Origin: Acidobacteriaceae bacterium
GTDB lineage: Bacteria; Acidobacteriota; Terriglobia; Terriglobales; Acidobacteriaceae
Reading direction: 5' to 3'
DNA length: 64,000 nt
Assembly (NCBI GenBank): GCA_003131585.1
Contig: PKVW01000051.1
Coordinates: forward strand, 10,506 to 74,505
The position numbers and the translations under genes are program-made. Shown piece after piece: positions 28,801 through 36,485 of the stretch. Every line of letters starts with the position of its first letter. Within the stretch, counting starts at the first letter, position 1. The notes beneath the pieces were generated by a model, which saw only the letters and a program-made list of their open reading frames with translations, did not search any database and had not been told where the DNA came from.

Positions 28801-31800
28801 CCCCAGTGACTTTCACGCAAACGACTCCGCCGAACACCAACTTCCAATCGATGGCTTTCCCCCCAGGTTGGACCTGCGTCACGCCTGCTGCTGGAGCGGC
28901 TGGCACGATCACCTGCACGGATGGGAGCACTCTAGGTCTGAATATCCCAGCGATCTTCACTTTAGTGCTGCAAGTGATTCCGGGCACCCCGTCGGGAACG
29001 AATATCGCAGATACCGTCACCTCCAGCGCCGGCAACATAGTGCCGAACCTTACCACCAACAGCGCCACGGCCTCGGCCTTCGTGGCTGACCCCAACAGCG
29101 CCGATATGGCCATCGTGAAGACCGCCGCTCCGAGTCCCACCGTGGCGGAAGGCGATCCCCTTACCTATACTCTGACGGTGACGAACGACGGGCCGGCGTC
29201 GGCGACCAACGTGATCGTGACCGATCCCTTGCCCTCCGCGGTGACCTATCTGTCGGCAACTTCGACAGCCGGTACGTGCTCGGAAGCCGGCGGCACCGTC
29301 ACCTGTCAGCTGGGGACCATGGCCAACGCGGCCACGGCCACGGTCACGATTGTTACGCTTGCGGCAGCCCCGGGCATGGCTTCGAATACTGCCACCGTAA
29401 GCGCCGATCAGACCGATCCCAATCAGGCCAACAACACTTCCACGCAGACCGAAACCATCACCTCTGCGACCAAGATTCGGTTGCAGGCCTTCGCCGCTCA
29501 AATGGGCAAGGACCCAACCGGTGCCAGCCGGGTGCTGCTGTTCTGGAAGACGGGGGGGGAAGCGCACAATCTCGGATTCAACGTTTACCGCGAACAGAAT
29601 GGCGAGCGTGTCCGGTTGAACCCTTCTTTGATTGCGGGCTCGGCCCTGCTGATGAGTGGAGCGCTGCCCAAGCATTCCGGCAAGACCTACGCCTGGATCG
29701 ATTCGTCCACAGGCTCCGGCGCTGGTGCTTACTGGCTCGAGGATGTGGATGTCAACGGCACTCGCGCTCTGCACGGGCCGGTGACGGCCGAAGCCGCCAC
29801 CAGTTTGCAGGCGGGTCCTGAAACGCTGCCCACGGCGGCCTTAATGTTGAACCAGCTTAACCAGGCGCTGCCTGCGGCAGCTTTCAACGAGGGGAGCCAT
29901 CCAGTCGAGAACGTATTGCAGGAGTTTGAGTCCACATCGACCCAAAGGCAGAAGCAATTCGAGCTGGCGGCTCATCCCGCGGTGAAGATCTTCGTGAAGC
30001 ACGAAGGCTGGCATCGGGTAACGCAGCCGGAACTGATCAAGGCTGGACTCGACCCGAATGTGGATCCGGCCCTCCTCCATCTCTATGCGGAAGCGGTGGA
30101 GCAGCCGATCGAGATCGCCGGCGCATCGGCCGGGCCCGGAGGTTTCGGACCCCAGGCCGCGCTCCAGTTCTACGGGACGGGAATCGACACGCAGTATTCC
30201 GGCACGAGAGTGTACTGGCTGGTTGCCGGTGAAGCGCCAGGCCAGCGGATTCACCGCTTGCAGCCCTCCACCGGCTCGAACCAGCCTCCGGCGAGCTTCC
30301 CCTTTACAGCGGAAATAACCCCTCATACGACCTACTTCGCCGCGCTGATTACGTCGAACGGAAACAATTTCTTCGGGCCGCTGGTCTCTTCCACGCTCGT
30401 AGATCAGACCGTGCGTGTTCCGCATCTCGACAAAAGCTCGACGAACCCGGCGAGGCTGGAAATCATTTTGCAAGGCGTGATCCTGGGTGTCCCGCACGAC
30501 GTCACGATCGCTCTGAACGGATCTCCGCTCGGCGCCTTGACCTTCACCGGTCAAGACAAAGGCAGATTCCACGCGAATTTGCCGCCCGGCGTCTTGCAAG
30601 AAGGAGACAACACCGTCACGCTCACGGCCCAAGGCGGGGAATACGATACCAGCTTGGTGCAGTCTATCCGGATCACGTATCCCCACTCCTACATGGCGGA
30701 CTCCGACGGGCTGAAGTTTACAGGCCGGGCCGGGGACGAGCTTAAGGTCGCCGGTTTCACCAGTGCTCCGGTGATTGTGCTGGATATCACGAACCCGGCT
30801 CAGCCAGTAGAACTCACTCCCCAGATCTCATCGGATAAGATCGCGTCGGATACTACTTCAAACCCAGCCCAGTATGCACTGGAAATGCAGGTGCCGTGGT
30901 CAACCACCAATCCAGCGTCCACCGCCAGGCATACGCTGCTGGCCCTGGCGGCCGGCCGGATTGCCTCCTCGTCCGGGATTCGCCAGAATCACCCGTCCCA
31001 CTGGCACCGCGCCCAGCCCGGCATCGAAATCGTCATGGTTTCGCATGAGGCCTTCGCCGACGCTCTGAGTCCTCTGGTTCGCGCCCATGAGGCGGAAGGC
31101 AAATCGGCGGCCGTGGTGTCGATCGACGACCTCTACGACGAGTTTAGTTTTGGCGAGCATAATCCCACCGCGATCCGGGATTTTCTGCGCACAGCCAGCA
31201 AGGTCTGGCGCACGGCGCCGCGTTATTTATTGCTTAACGGCAGGGCGTCGATTGATCCGCGAAATTATCTCGGCTTCGGTCATCTGGATTTCGTGCCGAC
31301 GAAGATTGTGCCTACCACCAGCCTGATGACAGCCTCCGACGACTGGTTCTCGGACTTCAGCGATAGTGGTCTGCCCACCATCGCTACCGGGCGTCTCCCT
31401 GTGAGCACGGTCGACGAAGCCAGGTTAGTGGCCGGCAAGGTGTCCGCATATGAGGGCCAGTCCACGAACGGCGCCTGGACCTCCCAGGCTCTGATGGTCG
31501 CTGATGTGAACGACACCGAGAACTTTACCCAGGACAGCGAGCTCGTGCAGGCGCAATTGCCCGCCGCGCTGCAGGTGACGGACGTCTTCGCCAGTACGAT
31601 GAGCATTGCGGCAGCCCAGCAGGAAATCCTTGCAGCCATCAACTCAGGACAATTGTTGGTGAATTATGCGGGACACGGCTCCGAAGACCAATGGTCAGGC
31701 GACAATCTTTTCAACAGCACGGTCGCGAACTCATTGACCAACGCCTCGTCCTTGCCGGTGTTTCTCATCATGAACTGCCTGAATGGTTTGTTCCAGGACG

Positions 31801-32075
31801 TTTACGAACAACCGCTGGCCGTTACGCTAATGCTCGCTCCCAACGGGGGCGCGGTCGCGGTCCTGGCTTCCAGCGGGCTAAATCAGGCGGCGCCTCAGAC
31901 AACTCTCGACGAGCTGATCGTGCAGAGTGCCCTGAACCCGCCGTACCTGGCTCTGGGAGACGCGATTCTCAAGGCCAAGTCCGGCATCACCGACCTCGGC
32001 GTGCGCAAAACCTATAACCTGCTTGGCGATCCCGCGATGCAGATCAAGCCTCCAGGCAAGAATCCGTCGCACTAA
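22866..32075 (+). CDS. S26-type signal peptidase domain fused to DUF11 repeats and gingipain-like C25 peptidase (3069 aa)
   Basis: One uninterrupted frame starting GTG at 22866, overlapping the kinase gene. Residues 1-20 contain three CAKTD/CAKED units. At about 30-150 lies an S24/S26 domain: S52 in GASMSPAIRDGE, H90 in FRLHRLV and TRGD, the Ser-His style of SipW/Sec11 peptidases. A hydrophobic segment (SLALLGLLAMLLVTPYS, about 188-204) looks like a signal peptide or anchor, so the rest is exported. Then come one DUF11 repeat, a Gly-rich region (about 738-1011), nine more DUF11 repeats, and a C-terminal C25 domain with the dyad H2937 (NYAGHGS) and C2971 (IMNCLNG). A separate downstream start (GTG near 23419, no Shine-Dalgarno) is possible, which would split this into two proteins. 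Confidence 0.85.
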   Translation: MTDCTSADCAKTDCAKTDCAKEDRPHSAQFESFSLECLQAGLRVRFQARGASMSPAIRDGEIVYVKPASGAALRRGDIVLVKGDRGFRLHRLVRADGCRDLFITRGDCGMEDDPAVRSEQILGVAIAKEVRVGRRVVRAKFRGMGGRFLRGVARAQVVLKTLRGMAGGVLPVRAISHAAVRDRVRSSLALLGLLAMLLVTPYSRGQVAIDSTSSKANERTGAGTVTVNFNHTTTAAANRLLLVGVSMNITNAPTTGVLGVTYNGTALSFVGAHNDAGNTRRVEMWYLLNPVNGTNAIVVSVNIPVAQTVGIVAGATTFTGVDQTVPLGPFVAADGANGANSQLDVPSVVNGMVIDTLATGGDQVIAIPGPQALQWSARTGFAVPPDVHGTGSTRAGAPSIPISEIFNGTSNWSLGAVSINPSAADIGVTTSVASAVFLGQNTVYNITVTNNGPSPANNVVLTDTWAAPGLTLVSANPSAGTTCVGTAPITCTLPTPLNSGATATVAVTVTASAAGSYANTAAVTDSGTPPDPNTGNNSYTAVATVQAIACAAVSQATAGNNLTGILNTYYAGAASVLPGATSITVKAGTGGPGGAPTPIVAGNLLLVIQMQDASINDSNNVAYGNGSTGQGFTALNSAGDYEFVTATGAVGVGGGSLSISGAGSGGGLVFAYHSAAASATAGQSTYQVIVVPQYTTASFNSITPPTALAWNGSTGGVLALDTSSTLTLNGATVSVSGPGFRGGAGLQLGGGGGSNTDFLQTAPATYTPAGNPPPPPVQAGDDAPKGEGIAGTPFWIESGGTFLSSGSSYPSGVAGTDGSMGRGAPGNAGGGGTDGDPAANDQNAGGGGGGNGGNGGFGGDSWSSNLSVGGEGGAAFPATVNRIALGGGGGAGTRNNSNGDTQASGGAAGGGIIVIRANALSGTATLTANGVSAYNGTANDAGGGGGAGGSIVVLSANGGEGGLTLQANGGNGGNAWQSQAYSLANRHGPGGGGGGGVVLVSGAPASIGVSGGASGTTLNPGVTYGATAGTTGASVTNASISQTSGTQSGAQCTPDVTLGKSHVGNFTRGSTASYTVPVSNLSPYGSTNGTVTVNDTLPVGLTPTSASGAGWACSIASQTVSCVDSTVLAASSSYPSITISANVASTAPSTVTNTAVVSGGGEINLANDTATDVASVVSTADLSITNMATPNPVAAGSNITYTQIVTNSGPSAADNATLVEAVPANTTFVSIAAPAGWSCVTPGGGGTGNVVCTNLGMAGSTAATFSLIVKVNGATANGTVIADTATVSSSVIDPNLSNNTAATATVVGTTAGAELTVTNSVSPNPVVIGNNVTYTQVVSNTGTAAATSATLNEAPTGSTTFVSITPPPGWNCAAFPPQCTNPSVAAGATGTFTVVYKVNAGPSVSDTATVNAGNQAFGPNSATATDVVTTAGQADLGLSTAGTPLSVFAGNDITYTETVTNSGPSAASAVSFTESIPNTTIVSASAPAGWSCTITTTVTCTDPSVASGASVDIIVVVNVASTAIVPSITATSAVSAANSATSSNNLVTPVSAACDLVVTNLGSPTPVLAGGTITYTQVVTNTGPSNCGTATFTEATPLNTTFVSVSVVTAGGGAWACPNTAPIACTNPSVSPASTGTITAVYKVPLGTAAGTIITDIATVATTTRDTNKNNNSVTVTIAVAGATQADLSVTNTGSPNPVNAGQNITYSQTVTNGGPAAASVVILTETVPLNTSAQSLTGPAGWTCTVGTLTCTIASLPPNTTANFTFVLKVNAIAGLGSTIAQTASVASTTIDPNLGNNSATANVQVADSADLSVTNLAVPVPVLVSNNIAYTQLMTNAGPSTATNASFTENTPPNTTFVSLIPIPVGWSCTLPAAGSAGTITCTNPSFAAGIAAFPVIVKVTAGTAAGTAINDLVTVGSSTTDPNLANNTATAADVVALATQADLIAANLVSPASVAPGSNLTYTQSVTNLGPVAATSPVTFTQTTPPNTNFQSMAFPPGWTCVTPAAGAAGTITCTDGSTLGLNIPAIFTLVLQVIPGTPSGTNIADTVTSSAGNIVPNLTTNSATASAFVADPNSADMAIVKTAAPSPTVAEGDPLTYTLTVTNDGPASATNVIVTDPLPSAVTYLSATSTAGTCSEAGGTVTCQLGTMANAATATVTIVTLAAAPGMASNTATVSADQTDPNQANNTSTQTETITSATKIRLQAFAAQMGKDPTGASRVLLFWKTGGEAHNLGFNVYREQNGERVRLNPSLIAGSALLMSGALPKHSGKTYAWIDSSTGSGAGAYWLEDVDVNGTRALHGPVTAEAATSLQAGPETLPTAALMLNQLNQALPAAAFNEGSHPVENVLQEFESTSTQRQKQFELAAHPAVKIFVKHEGWHRVTQPELIKAGLDPNVDPALLHLYAEAVEQPIEIAGASAGPGGFGPQAALQFYGTGIDTQYSGTRVYWLVAGEAPGQRIHRLQPSTGSNQPPASFPFTAEITPHTTYFAALITSNGNNFFGPLVSSTLVDQTVRVPHLDKSSTNPARLEIILQGVILGVPHDVTIALNGSPLGALTFTGQDKGRFHANLPPGVLQEGDNTVTLTAQGGEYDTSLVQSIRITYPHSYMADSDGLKFTGRAGDELKVAGFTSAPVIVLDITNPAQPVELTPQISSDKIASDTTSNPAQYALEMQVPWSTTNPASTARHTLLALAAGRIASSSGIRQNHPSHWHRAQPGIEIVMVSHEAFADALSPLVRAHEAEGKSAAVVSIDDLYDEFSFGEHNPTAIRDFLRTASKVWRTAPRYLLLNGRASIDPRNYLGFGHLDFVPTKIVPTTSLMTASDDWFSDFSDSGLPTIATGRLPVSTVDEARLVAGKVSAYEGQSTNGAWTSQALMVADVNDTENFTQDSELVQAQLPAALQVTDVFASTMSIAAAQQEILAAINSGQLLVNYAGHGSEDQWSGDNLFNSTVANSLTNASSLPVFLIMNCLNGLFQDVYEQPLAVTLMLAPNGGAVAVLASSGLNQAAPQTTLDELIVQSALNPPYLALGDAILKAKSGITDLGVRKTYNLLGDPAMQIKPPGKNPSH
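22887..22931 (+). repeat. 15-bp tandem repeat x3 at the 5' end of the fused gene
   Basis: Three near-exact units GAYTGTGCGAAGACC encoding DCAKT, DCAKT, DCAKE. In-frame; each adds a cysteine. Confidence 0.9.
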
Positions 32076-32082
32076 AGCAAAA

Positions 32083-32109
32083 GCCGCGATCCGGCATCGC
32101 GGCCTTTGG
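32083..32109 (+). terminator. Rho-independent-type terminator after the RiPP cluster
   Basis: GCCGCGAT at 32083-32090 pairs perfectly with ATCGCGGC at 32096-32103 around a 5-base loop; CTTTGG follows. Located eight bases after the stop of the 3069-residue gene. Confidence 0.7.
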
Positions 32110-32172
32110 CTGAAACCTTACTGGAATTGAAGCGAAAATTCCGAACCGCGGCGCCTGTGCCACCCGATCCCG

Positions 32173-32337
32173 CTACTGTATCGAACTGGCTGTATTGGAG
32201 AACACGCTATTCGCGTTGGATCCAATCAGGCGTATCGTGCCCACCACCAGAACCAGGATCACAGCCAGCATTACCGCGTATTCGGCGATATCTTGCCCCG
32301 CATCTTCCGCCCAAATCCTGCGAATAAGTTCGGACAT
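32173..32337 (-). CDS. Flp/Fap-type pilin
   Basis: 54 residues: MSELIRRIWAEDAGQDIAEY, then a 22-residue hydrophobic helix (AVMLAVILVLVVGTIRL) and a short polar tail. The GQDIAEY motif is the usual Flp prepilin cleavage and export site, cleaved after the Gly by a TadV-type peptidase. The ATG at 32335-32337 has an excellent Shine-Dalgarno (GGAGGAGG) and is preferred over an upstream start. No tad secretion genes are in the window, so the pilin is either an orphan or is served by genes elsewhere. It is convergent with the large RiPP-cluster gene. Confidence 0.9.
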   Translation of the reverse strand: MSELIRRIWAEDAGQDIAEYAVMLAVILVLVVGTIRLIGSNANSVFSNTASSIQ

Positions 32338-32467
32338 GCCCTCCTCCAATCCGCACATCTGTTCCCTGTGAGAGGGAACAACTGCAATCGACGCACCATA
32401 ATGAGGCACGGTGCGGTGCTTGTCAAATGCGATGCTTGGGGTGAGCCGAACGCTTTGTCGCGGCCTG

Positions 32468-33280
32468 TTAAGCCCCCGGTTTTAGCAGAGACCGTCCCGA
32501 ATAATCCAGTCGCTTCAAAGGCAAGTTGGTCCCCCTCCGCGCAAGGAATTCATCGACTGCTTTGCGAGCGCCCTTCCAGTATCCATAGTCGTCAAACTGA
32601 ATGATGCCCCCTGGAACCACTTTGTCATATAGAGTTTCCAGGCAGACTCTCACGCTTTCATACCAGTCCCCGTCAATGTGGAGCAGGGCAATGCGATCGA
32701 GTCGACTGAGCGGAAGTGTGTCCTGAAACAAACCCTTCACGAATTGGACTCCGTCCGCCACCTCGTACCGTCCAAAGAGTTCCCGCACTTCGTCGAGCTG
32801 GCCCCGGCAGCTTCCGGTGAAAAGTTCGGCGATTTCGTAGTCTGGATCGTCGGCCGTGGGAGCAGGTAAGCCTTCAAACGTATCGAAGAGCCACAAATCA
32901 CGCCGCTGTCCCAGTCGCCTGAGCGTCAGCGCCATCAGCGCCGCGCTTCCGCCACGCGCGCATCCGCACTCCACCAGATCTCCGTCGAGACGGTTTTGCA
33001 CGACATACTTCACGCCTTGATGCAGCGCCCGCAGGCGCGCAGGGCTGCACATGGTATGGCGGCGAACCCGGCGGTATAAGCTCGAAAACTCAGACGGAGA
33101 GATAAGGTGCCAGGCCTCCGCGGCCGACCGTATCGCCGTATCGGCCACGACCTCGGGATCGCGCAATCTGTACAGGATCTCTTTGACGGGATGGTTTTGC
33201 CGGGAGCCTGCCCCACCCCGCTGCTTTTCCGCCGCCGGATTGGGCTGGATGCAAGGCTCGCTCATGGAAGGGTCGAACAT
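32468..33280 (-). CDS. TylF/MycF-like O-methyltransferase
   Basis: About 270 residues from ATG at 33278-33280; ATG at 33265 is an alternative. SAM-dependent methyltransferases of this family methylate sugar hydroxyls in macrolides and also occur in cell-surface glycan clusters. Visible motifs: GDLVECGCARGGSAALMA (SAM-binding loop), LWLFDTFEGLP, LLHIDGDWYES (metal-binding Asp region), and PGGIIQFDDYGYW. It starts 14 bases after the GT2 gene on the same strand, so the two are co-transcribed. The acceptor is unknown; a glycan or glycolipid is likely from context. Confidence 0.88.
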   Translation of the reverse strand: MFDPSMSEPCIQPNPAAEKQRGGAGSRQNHPVKEILYRLRDPEVVADTAIRSAAEAWHLISPSEFSSLYRRVRRHTMCSPARLRALHQGVKYVVQNRLDGDLVECGCARGGSAALMALTLRRLGQRRDLWLFDTFEGLPAPTADDPDYEIAELFTGSCRGQLDEVRELFGRYEVADGVQFVKGLFQDTLPLSRLDRIALLHIDGDWYESVRVCLETLYDKVVPGGIIQFDDYGYWKGARKAVDEFLARRGTNLPLKRLDYSGRSLLKPGA

Positions 33281-33294
33281 TGCAGGGTCGATCG

Positions 33295-34506
33295 CTATCG
33301 CCGACGCAAGCCCAGCACGCTCAAGAAGAAACTCGCAAAAATGGTTTGCACTCCGAGCGTAAGGGACAACGCTGCCGGGATCACAACGCGCATGGTGCGG
33401 GAATAATCCAGTAATCCGAAGTGCTGCGCTCCCCAACCGCTGACCGCATAAACCGAAGCGGCTAGTCCCGCCATGGTCAGCAGAGCCCCCACGCCCAGGC
33501 CAACCTCAAGCGTGATATAGCCGAACAGCTTGTCCAGCGCTGGGTCTGGAGGAAGCAGTCCCTCCGAGATCGCAAACAGCTTGGTGAATACGGCGAACGC
33601 GATCGCATGAAATCCCAGCATCACGAAGGCGGCGGCATAAACCAGCGTGTGAACGTCGAACGTGACATTTCCAACAGCCCTCGGCGCGGGCAACAACCAC
33701 AAGCCCAACCCAGAGCCCGCCAGCATCAGCGCCATCCCGGGATAAAGGAACAACCAGCGCGGGCTGTAGAGCAAAAAGAAGCGCAGGGTGCGCCAGCCGT
33801 CACGCCAGGTCCGCAAATGAGGGGGACGATTGCGCCCGTCCGGCGAAAGCGTGGTGGGAACTTCGGCGATTCGCAACTGCAGCAGAGTGGCCTTCACCAC
33901 CATCTCTGTCGCAAACTCCATGCCGGTCGTGCGCAGCGCCATGCGCTCGTAGGCGTCTTTGCGGAATCCCCGCAGACCGCAATAGAAATCCCCCACTGGA
34001 CTGTGGAAGAACAAACGGCCAATCCGTGTCAGCAGCGGGTTTCCGAAGTAGCGATGCAACGCAGGCATGGCATCCTTCTGAATGCCCCCGCGGAAACGGT
34101 TCCCCATCACCACGTCGGCGCCCTGGCGCAACTGCTCCACGAACCGCGGGATGTGTCCAAAATCGTAGCTGTCGTCGGCGTCCCCCATCACGACGTATTT
34201 GCCGGCCGCGACGGCGATTCCTCCCATCAGGGCGTTGCCGTATCCCCTCGCCCGCACATTCACAACCCTGGCCCCCATCCGCTCCGCGATCTCCACCGAG
34301 CCGTCGCTGCTCCCGTTATCCGCCACGACGATCTCTCCCGCGATATTGGCCTCGCGAAGGGCGCGCTGCGCCTTGCCGATACAGGTCTCCAGCGTTTCCG
34401 CCTCGTTCAGGCAAGGCATGACCACCGAGACTTCAATCGTCTCCGATTCTTTCGCCGGCATGGCAACTGGCTGATAATCCGATTCCGCTCTGAGCGCTAC
34501 ACCCAC
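33295..34506 (-). CDS. Family 2 glycosyltransferase (DPM-like) with membrane C-terminus
   Basis: 403 residues. Start chosen as GTG at 34504-34506 because GGAAGGAG lies seven bases upstream; ATG at 34461 is a weaker alternative. The N-terminal GT-A domain has [22 protein letters not shown], and [10 protein letters not shown] (DXD-type metal site), resembling polyprenyl-phosphate mannose/glucose synthases. The C-terminal third has four or more hydrophobic segments. It probably charges undecaprenyl phosphate with a sugar for use by GT39-like enzymes such as the two neighbours. It is the first gene of a two-gene minus-strand unit with the TylF-like gene, and divergent from the membrane protein at 34680. 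Confidence 0.93.
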   Translation of the reverse strand: MGVALRAESDYQPVAMPAKESETIEVSVVMPCLNEAETLETCIGKAQRALREANIAGEIVVADNGSSDGSVEIAERMGARVVNVRARGYGNALMGGIAVAAGKYVVMGDADDSYDFGHIPRFVEQLRQGADVVMGNRFRGGIQKDAMPALHRYFGNPLLTRIGRLFFHSPVGDFYCGLRGFRKDAYERMALRTTGMEFATEMVVKATLLQLRIAEVPTTLSPDGRNRPPHLRTWRDGWRTLRFFLLYSPRWLFLYPGMALMLAGSGLGLWLLPAPRAVGNVTFDVHTLVYAAAFVMLGFHAIAFAVFTKLFAISEGLLPPDPALDKLFGYITLEVGLGVGALLTMAGLAASVYAVSGWGAQHFGLLDYSRTMRVVIPAALSLTLGVQTIFASFFLSVLGLRRR

Positions 34507-34679
34507 GATCCAACTCCTTCCGCAGAGATCTGAGCTTCCGCCCACTTCAGAAGCACCGAAATCATAGCAGGAACACGGAGGCTGCGGAATCTCGAGTGAT
34601 ATCGCGAGTGCGCTCGCCCATCCCCACCCCACCGGGAAAGGCGAGGGCTTGCGAAGGTCATGCGCGCTTCAGTACAACA

Positions 34680-36353
34680 ATGGCACTGACACGTGAGGGA
34701 AATCTGTCACATCTCAACGAACTGGTTCTGATTGCGCTTCTGGTGGCGGCGGTCGTCGCGCCGCGGCTCGGGGACCGCTGGCTGAGAGCTGCGGAAAGGC
34801 TCGCTGCGCGCCTGGCGGCCCGAAACCGGGCGGCCATCGTTGCGGTCGCCGTTGTGGCGATACTCGCACGCCTCGCAATGCTGGGGCTCTTTCCGGTGCC
34901 GGTGCCGGCGGTCCATGACGAATTCAGCTACTTGCTCGCAGCCGACACGTTTGCCCACGGAAAGCTGACGAACCCACCGCATCCGATGTCGATTTTCTTC
35001 GAGACGTTCCATGTGCTCCAGCACCCAACCTACGCATCCCAGTACCCGCCAGCGCAAGGCTCTGCGTTGGCCGTCGGGCAAGTGCTGGGCCAGCCGTGGA
35101 TTGGGGTGTTGTTGAGCGTGGCATTCATGTGCGCAGCTGTCACCTGGATGCTGCAGGGGTGGTTCCCGGCCGAATGGGCTCTCCTTGGCGGAGTGCTCGT
35201 GCTGTTGCGTTTTGGCCTGTTCACCTACTGGGTGAATAGCTACTGGGGCGGGGCGGTGGCCGCCGCCGGTGGGGCGATGGTTTTGGGGGCTTTACCTCGC
35301 ATCCTTCACCACCAGCGTCCGCGAGATTCGGTCTTGTTGGGTATTGGTGCCGCGCTGCTGGCAAATAGCCGCCCGCTCGAAGGCTTTGTATTCTGCCTTC
35401 CCGTAGCCCTCGCGCTCGCGGTCTGGCTGTTTTCTAGAACTAGCCCCGCTCTCCGGATCACCGGGCCGCGCGTGTTACTGCCTGCGCTTTGTGTTCTGGC
35501 GCTCACGCTGCTGTTCATCGGCTACTACGACTGGCGGGTCACGGGAAACGCTTTCCTCCTTCCTGAGGCGCTCGGCCTGCGACAATATGAGAATACCCAC
35601 CCGTTCCCCTGGCAGGCGCAGAACCCTCCGCTTCACTATCCCAACCCGCAATTCGACGATTTTTACAACGTTCACATGCACGCTCGTTACATCCCCTCCT
35701 GGGCCGGCTGGAAAGATAGGTCATGGGAGGGAGTAAAAGCGTGGTGGTATTTGTTCTTGGGCGGCGCACTTTCGATTCCGTTCGTAACCCTGCCCTGGTG
35801 GTGGCGAGACCGCCGGACGCGTTTGCTGTTGGCGCAGTTTTGCCTCAGCGCCGCAGGCCTGCTGACGGTGATTTATTTTAAACCGCACTATGCGGCCCCC
35901 CTCGTTGCGACAGTCTTCGCCCTTTTGGTACAGGCGATGAGACATCTGCGACGCTGGAAGCTCTTTGGCCGGCCTCTGGGCGTTGGCCTGTCGCGGGTGA
36001 TCGTGCTCGCCACTTTGGCGCACGCACCGTTCGCCGTTGTCCAAACAATCCGAAACGCTCGAGCGGCTCATGCGGAGGATCAGCCTTGGAGTATTTCTCG
36101 CGCCCACATTGTCAGGCAACTGGACGCGGCTCCCGGCCTTCATCTGGTGATTGTGCGCTATGCGCCCGATCACCCTGCCCAGAATGAATGGGTATACAAC
36201 GCCGCAGACATCGATCATTCCAAGGTCGTCTGGGCGCGCGAGATCCCCGGCCAGGATCTGCGGCCCTTGTTGGCCTACTTCCGCAACAGAAGCGTCTGGC
36301 TGGTTGAAGCGGATACTTCTCCTCCGCGCCTCCAGCCGCAGCCTGGCGGATGA
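34680..36353 (+). CDS. Multi-pass membrane protein, GT39/GT-C-like
   Basis: 557 residues from ATG at 34680. Ten or so hydrophobic segments are visible. After the second lies [17 protein letters not shown], where the acidic pair HDE sits in the first periplasmic loop as in GT-C glycosyltransferases of the PMT/ArnT kind. The periplasmic C-terminal region (about 460-557) is soluble. A role in transferring a sugar from a polyprenyl-phosphate donor is inferred from fold and from the adjacent DPM-like gene. The start has no good Shine-Dalgarno; an upstream ATG at 34596 adds a non-conserved-looking stretch. It is convergent with the next membrane protein. Confidence 0.75.
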   Translation: MALTREGNLSHLNELVLIALLVAAVVAPRLGDRWLRAAERLAARLAARNRAAIVAVAVVAILARLAMLGLFPVPVPAVHDEFSYLLAADTFAHGKLTNPPHPMSIFFETFHVLQHPTYASQYPPAQGSALAVGQVLGQPWIGVLLSVAFMCAAVTWMLQGWFPAEWALLGGVLVLLRFGLFTYWVNSYWGGAVAAAGGAMVLGALPRILHHQRPRDSVLLGIGAALLANSRPLEGFVFCLPVALALAVWLFSRTSPALRITGPRVLLPALCVLALTLLFIGYYDWRVTGNAFLLPEALGLRQYENTHPFPWQAQNPPLHYPNPQFDDFYNVHMHARYIPSWAGWKDRSWEGVKAWWYLFLGGALSIPFVTLPWWWRDRRTRLLLAQFCLSAAGLLTVIYFKPHYAAPLVATVFALLVQAMRHLRRWKLFGRPLGVGLSRVIVLATLAHAPFAVVQTIRNARAAHAEDQPWSISRAHIVRQLDAAPGLHLVIVRYAPDHPAQNEWVYNAADIDHSKVVWAREIPGQDLRPLLAYFRNRSVWLVEADTSPPRLQPQPGG

Positions 36354-36485
36354 TCCAGCGCCAGGCTTGGCGGTCCCTTTAAGAGCAATTTAGCGGCTCG
36401 CGATGCCGGGCGCCAATCATGCGGACCATTGCCCAACCGATGCCCCAGAACCGACTGCAAAAGTAGTGGCAGGGATGACAGGAAC

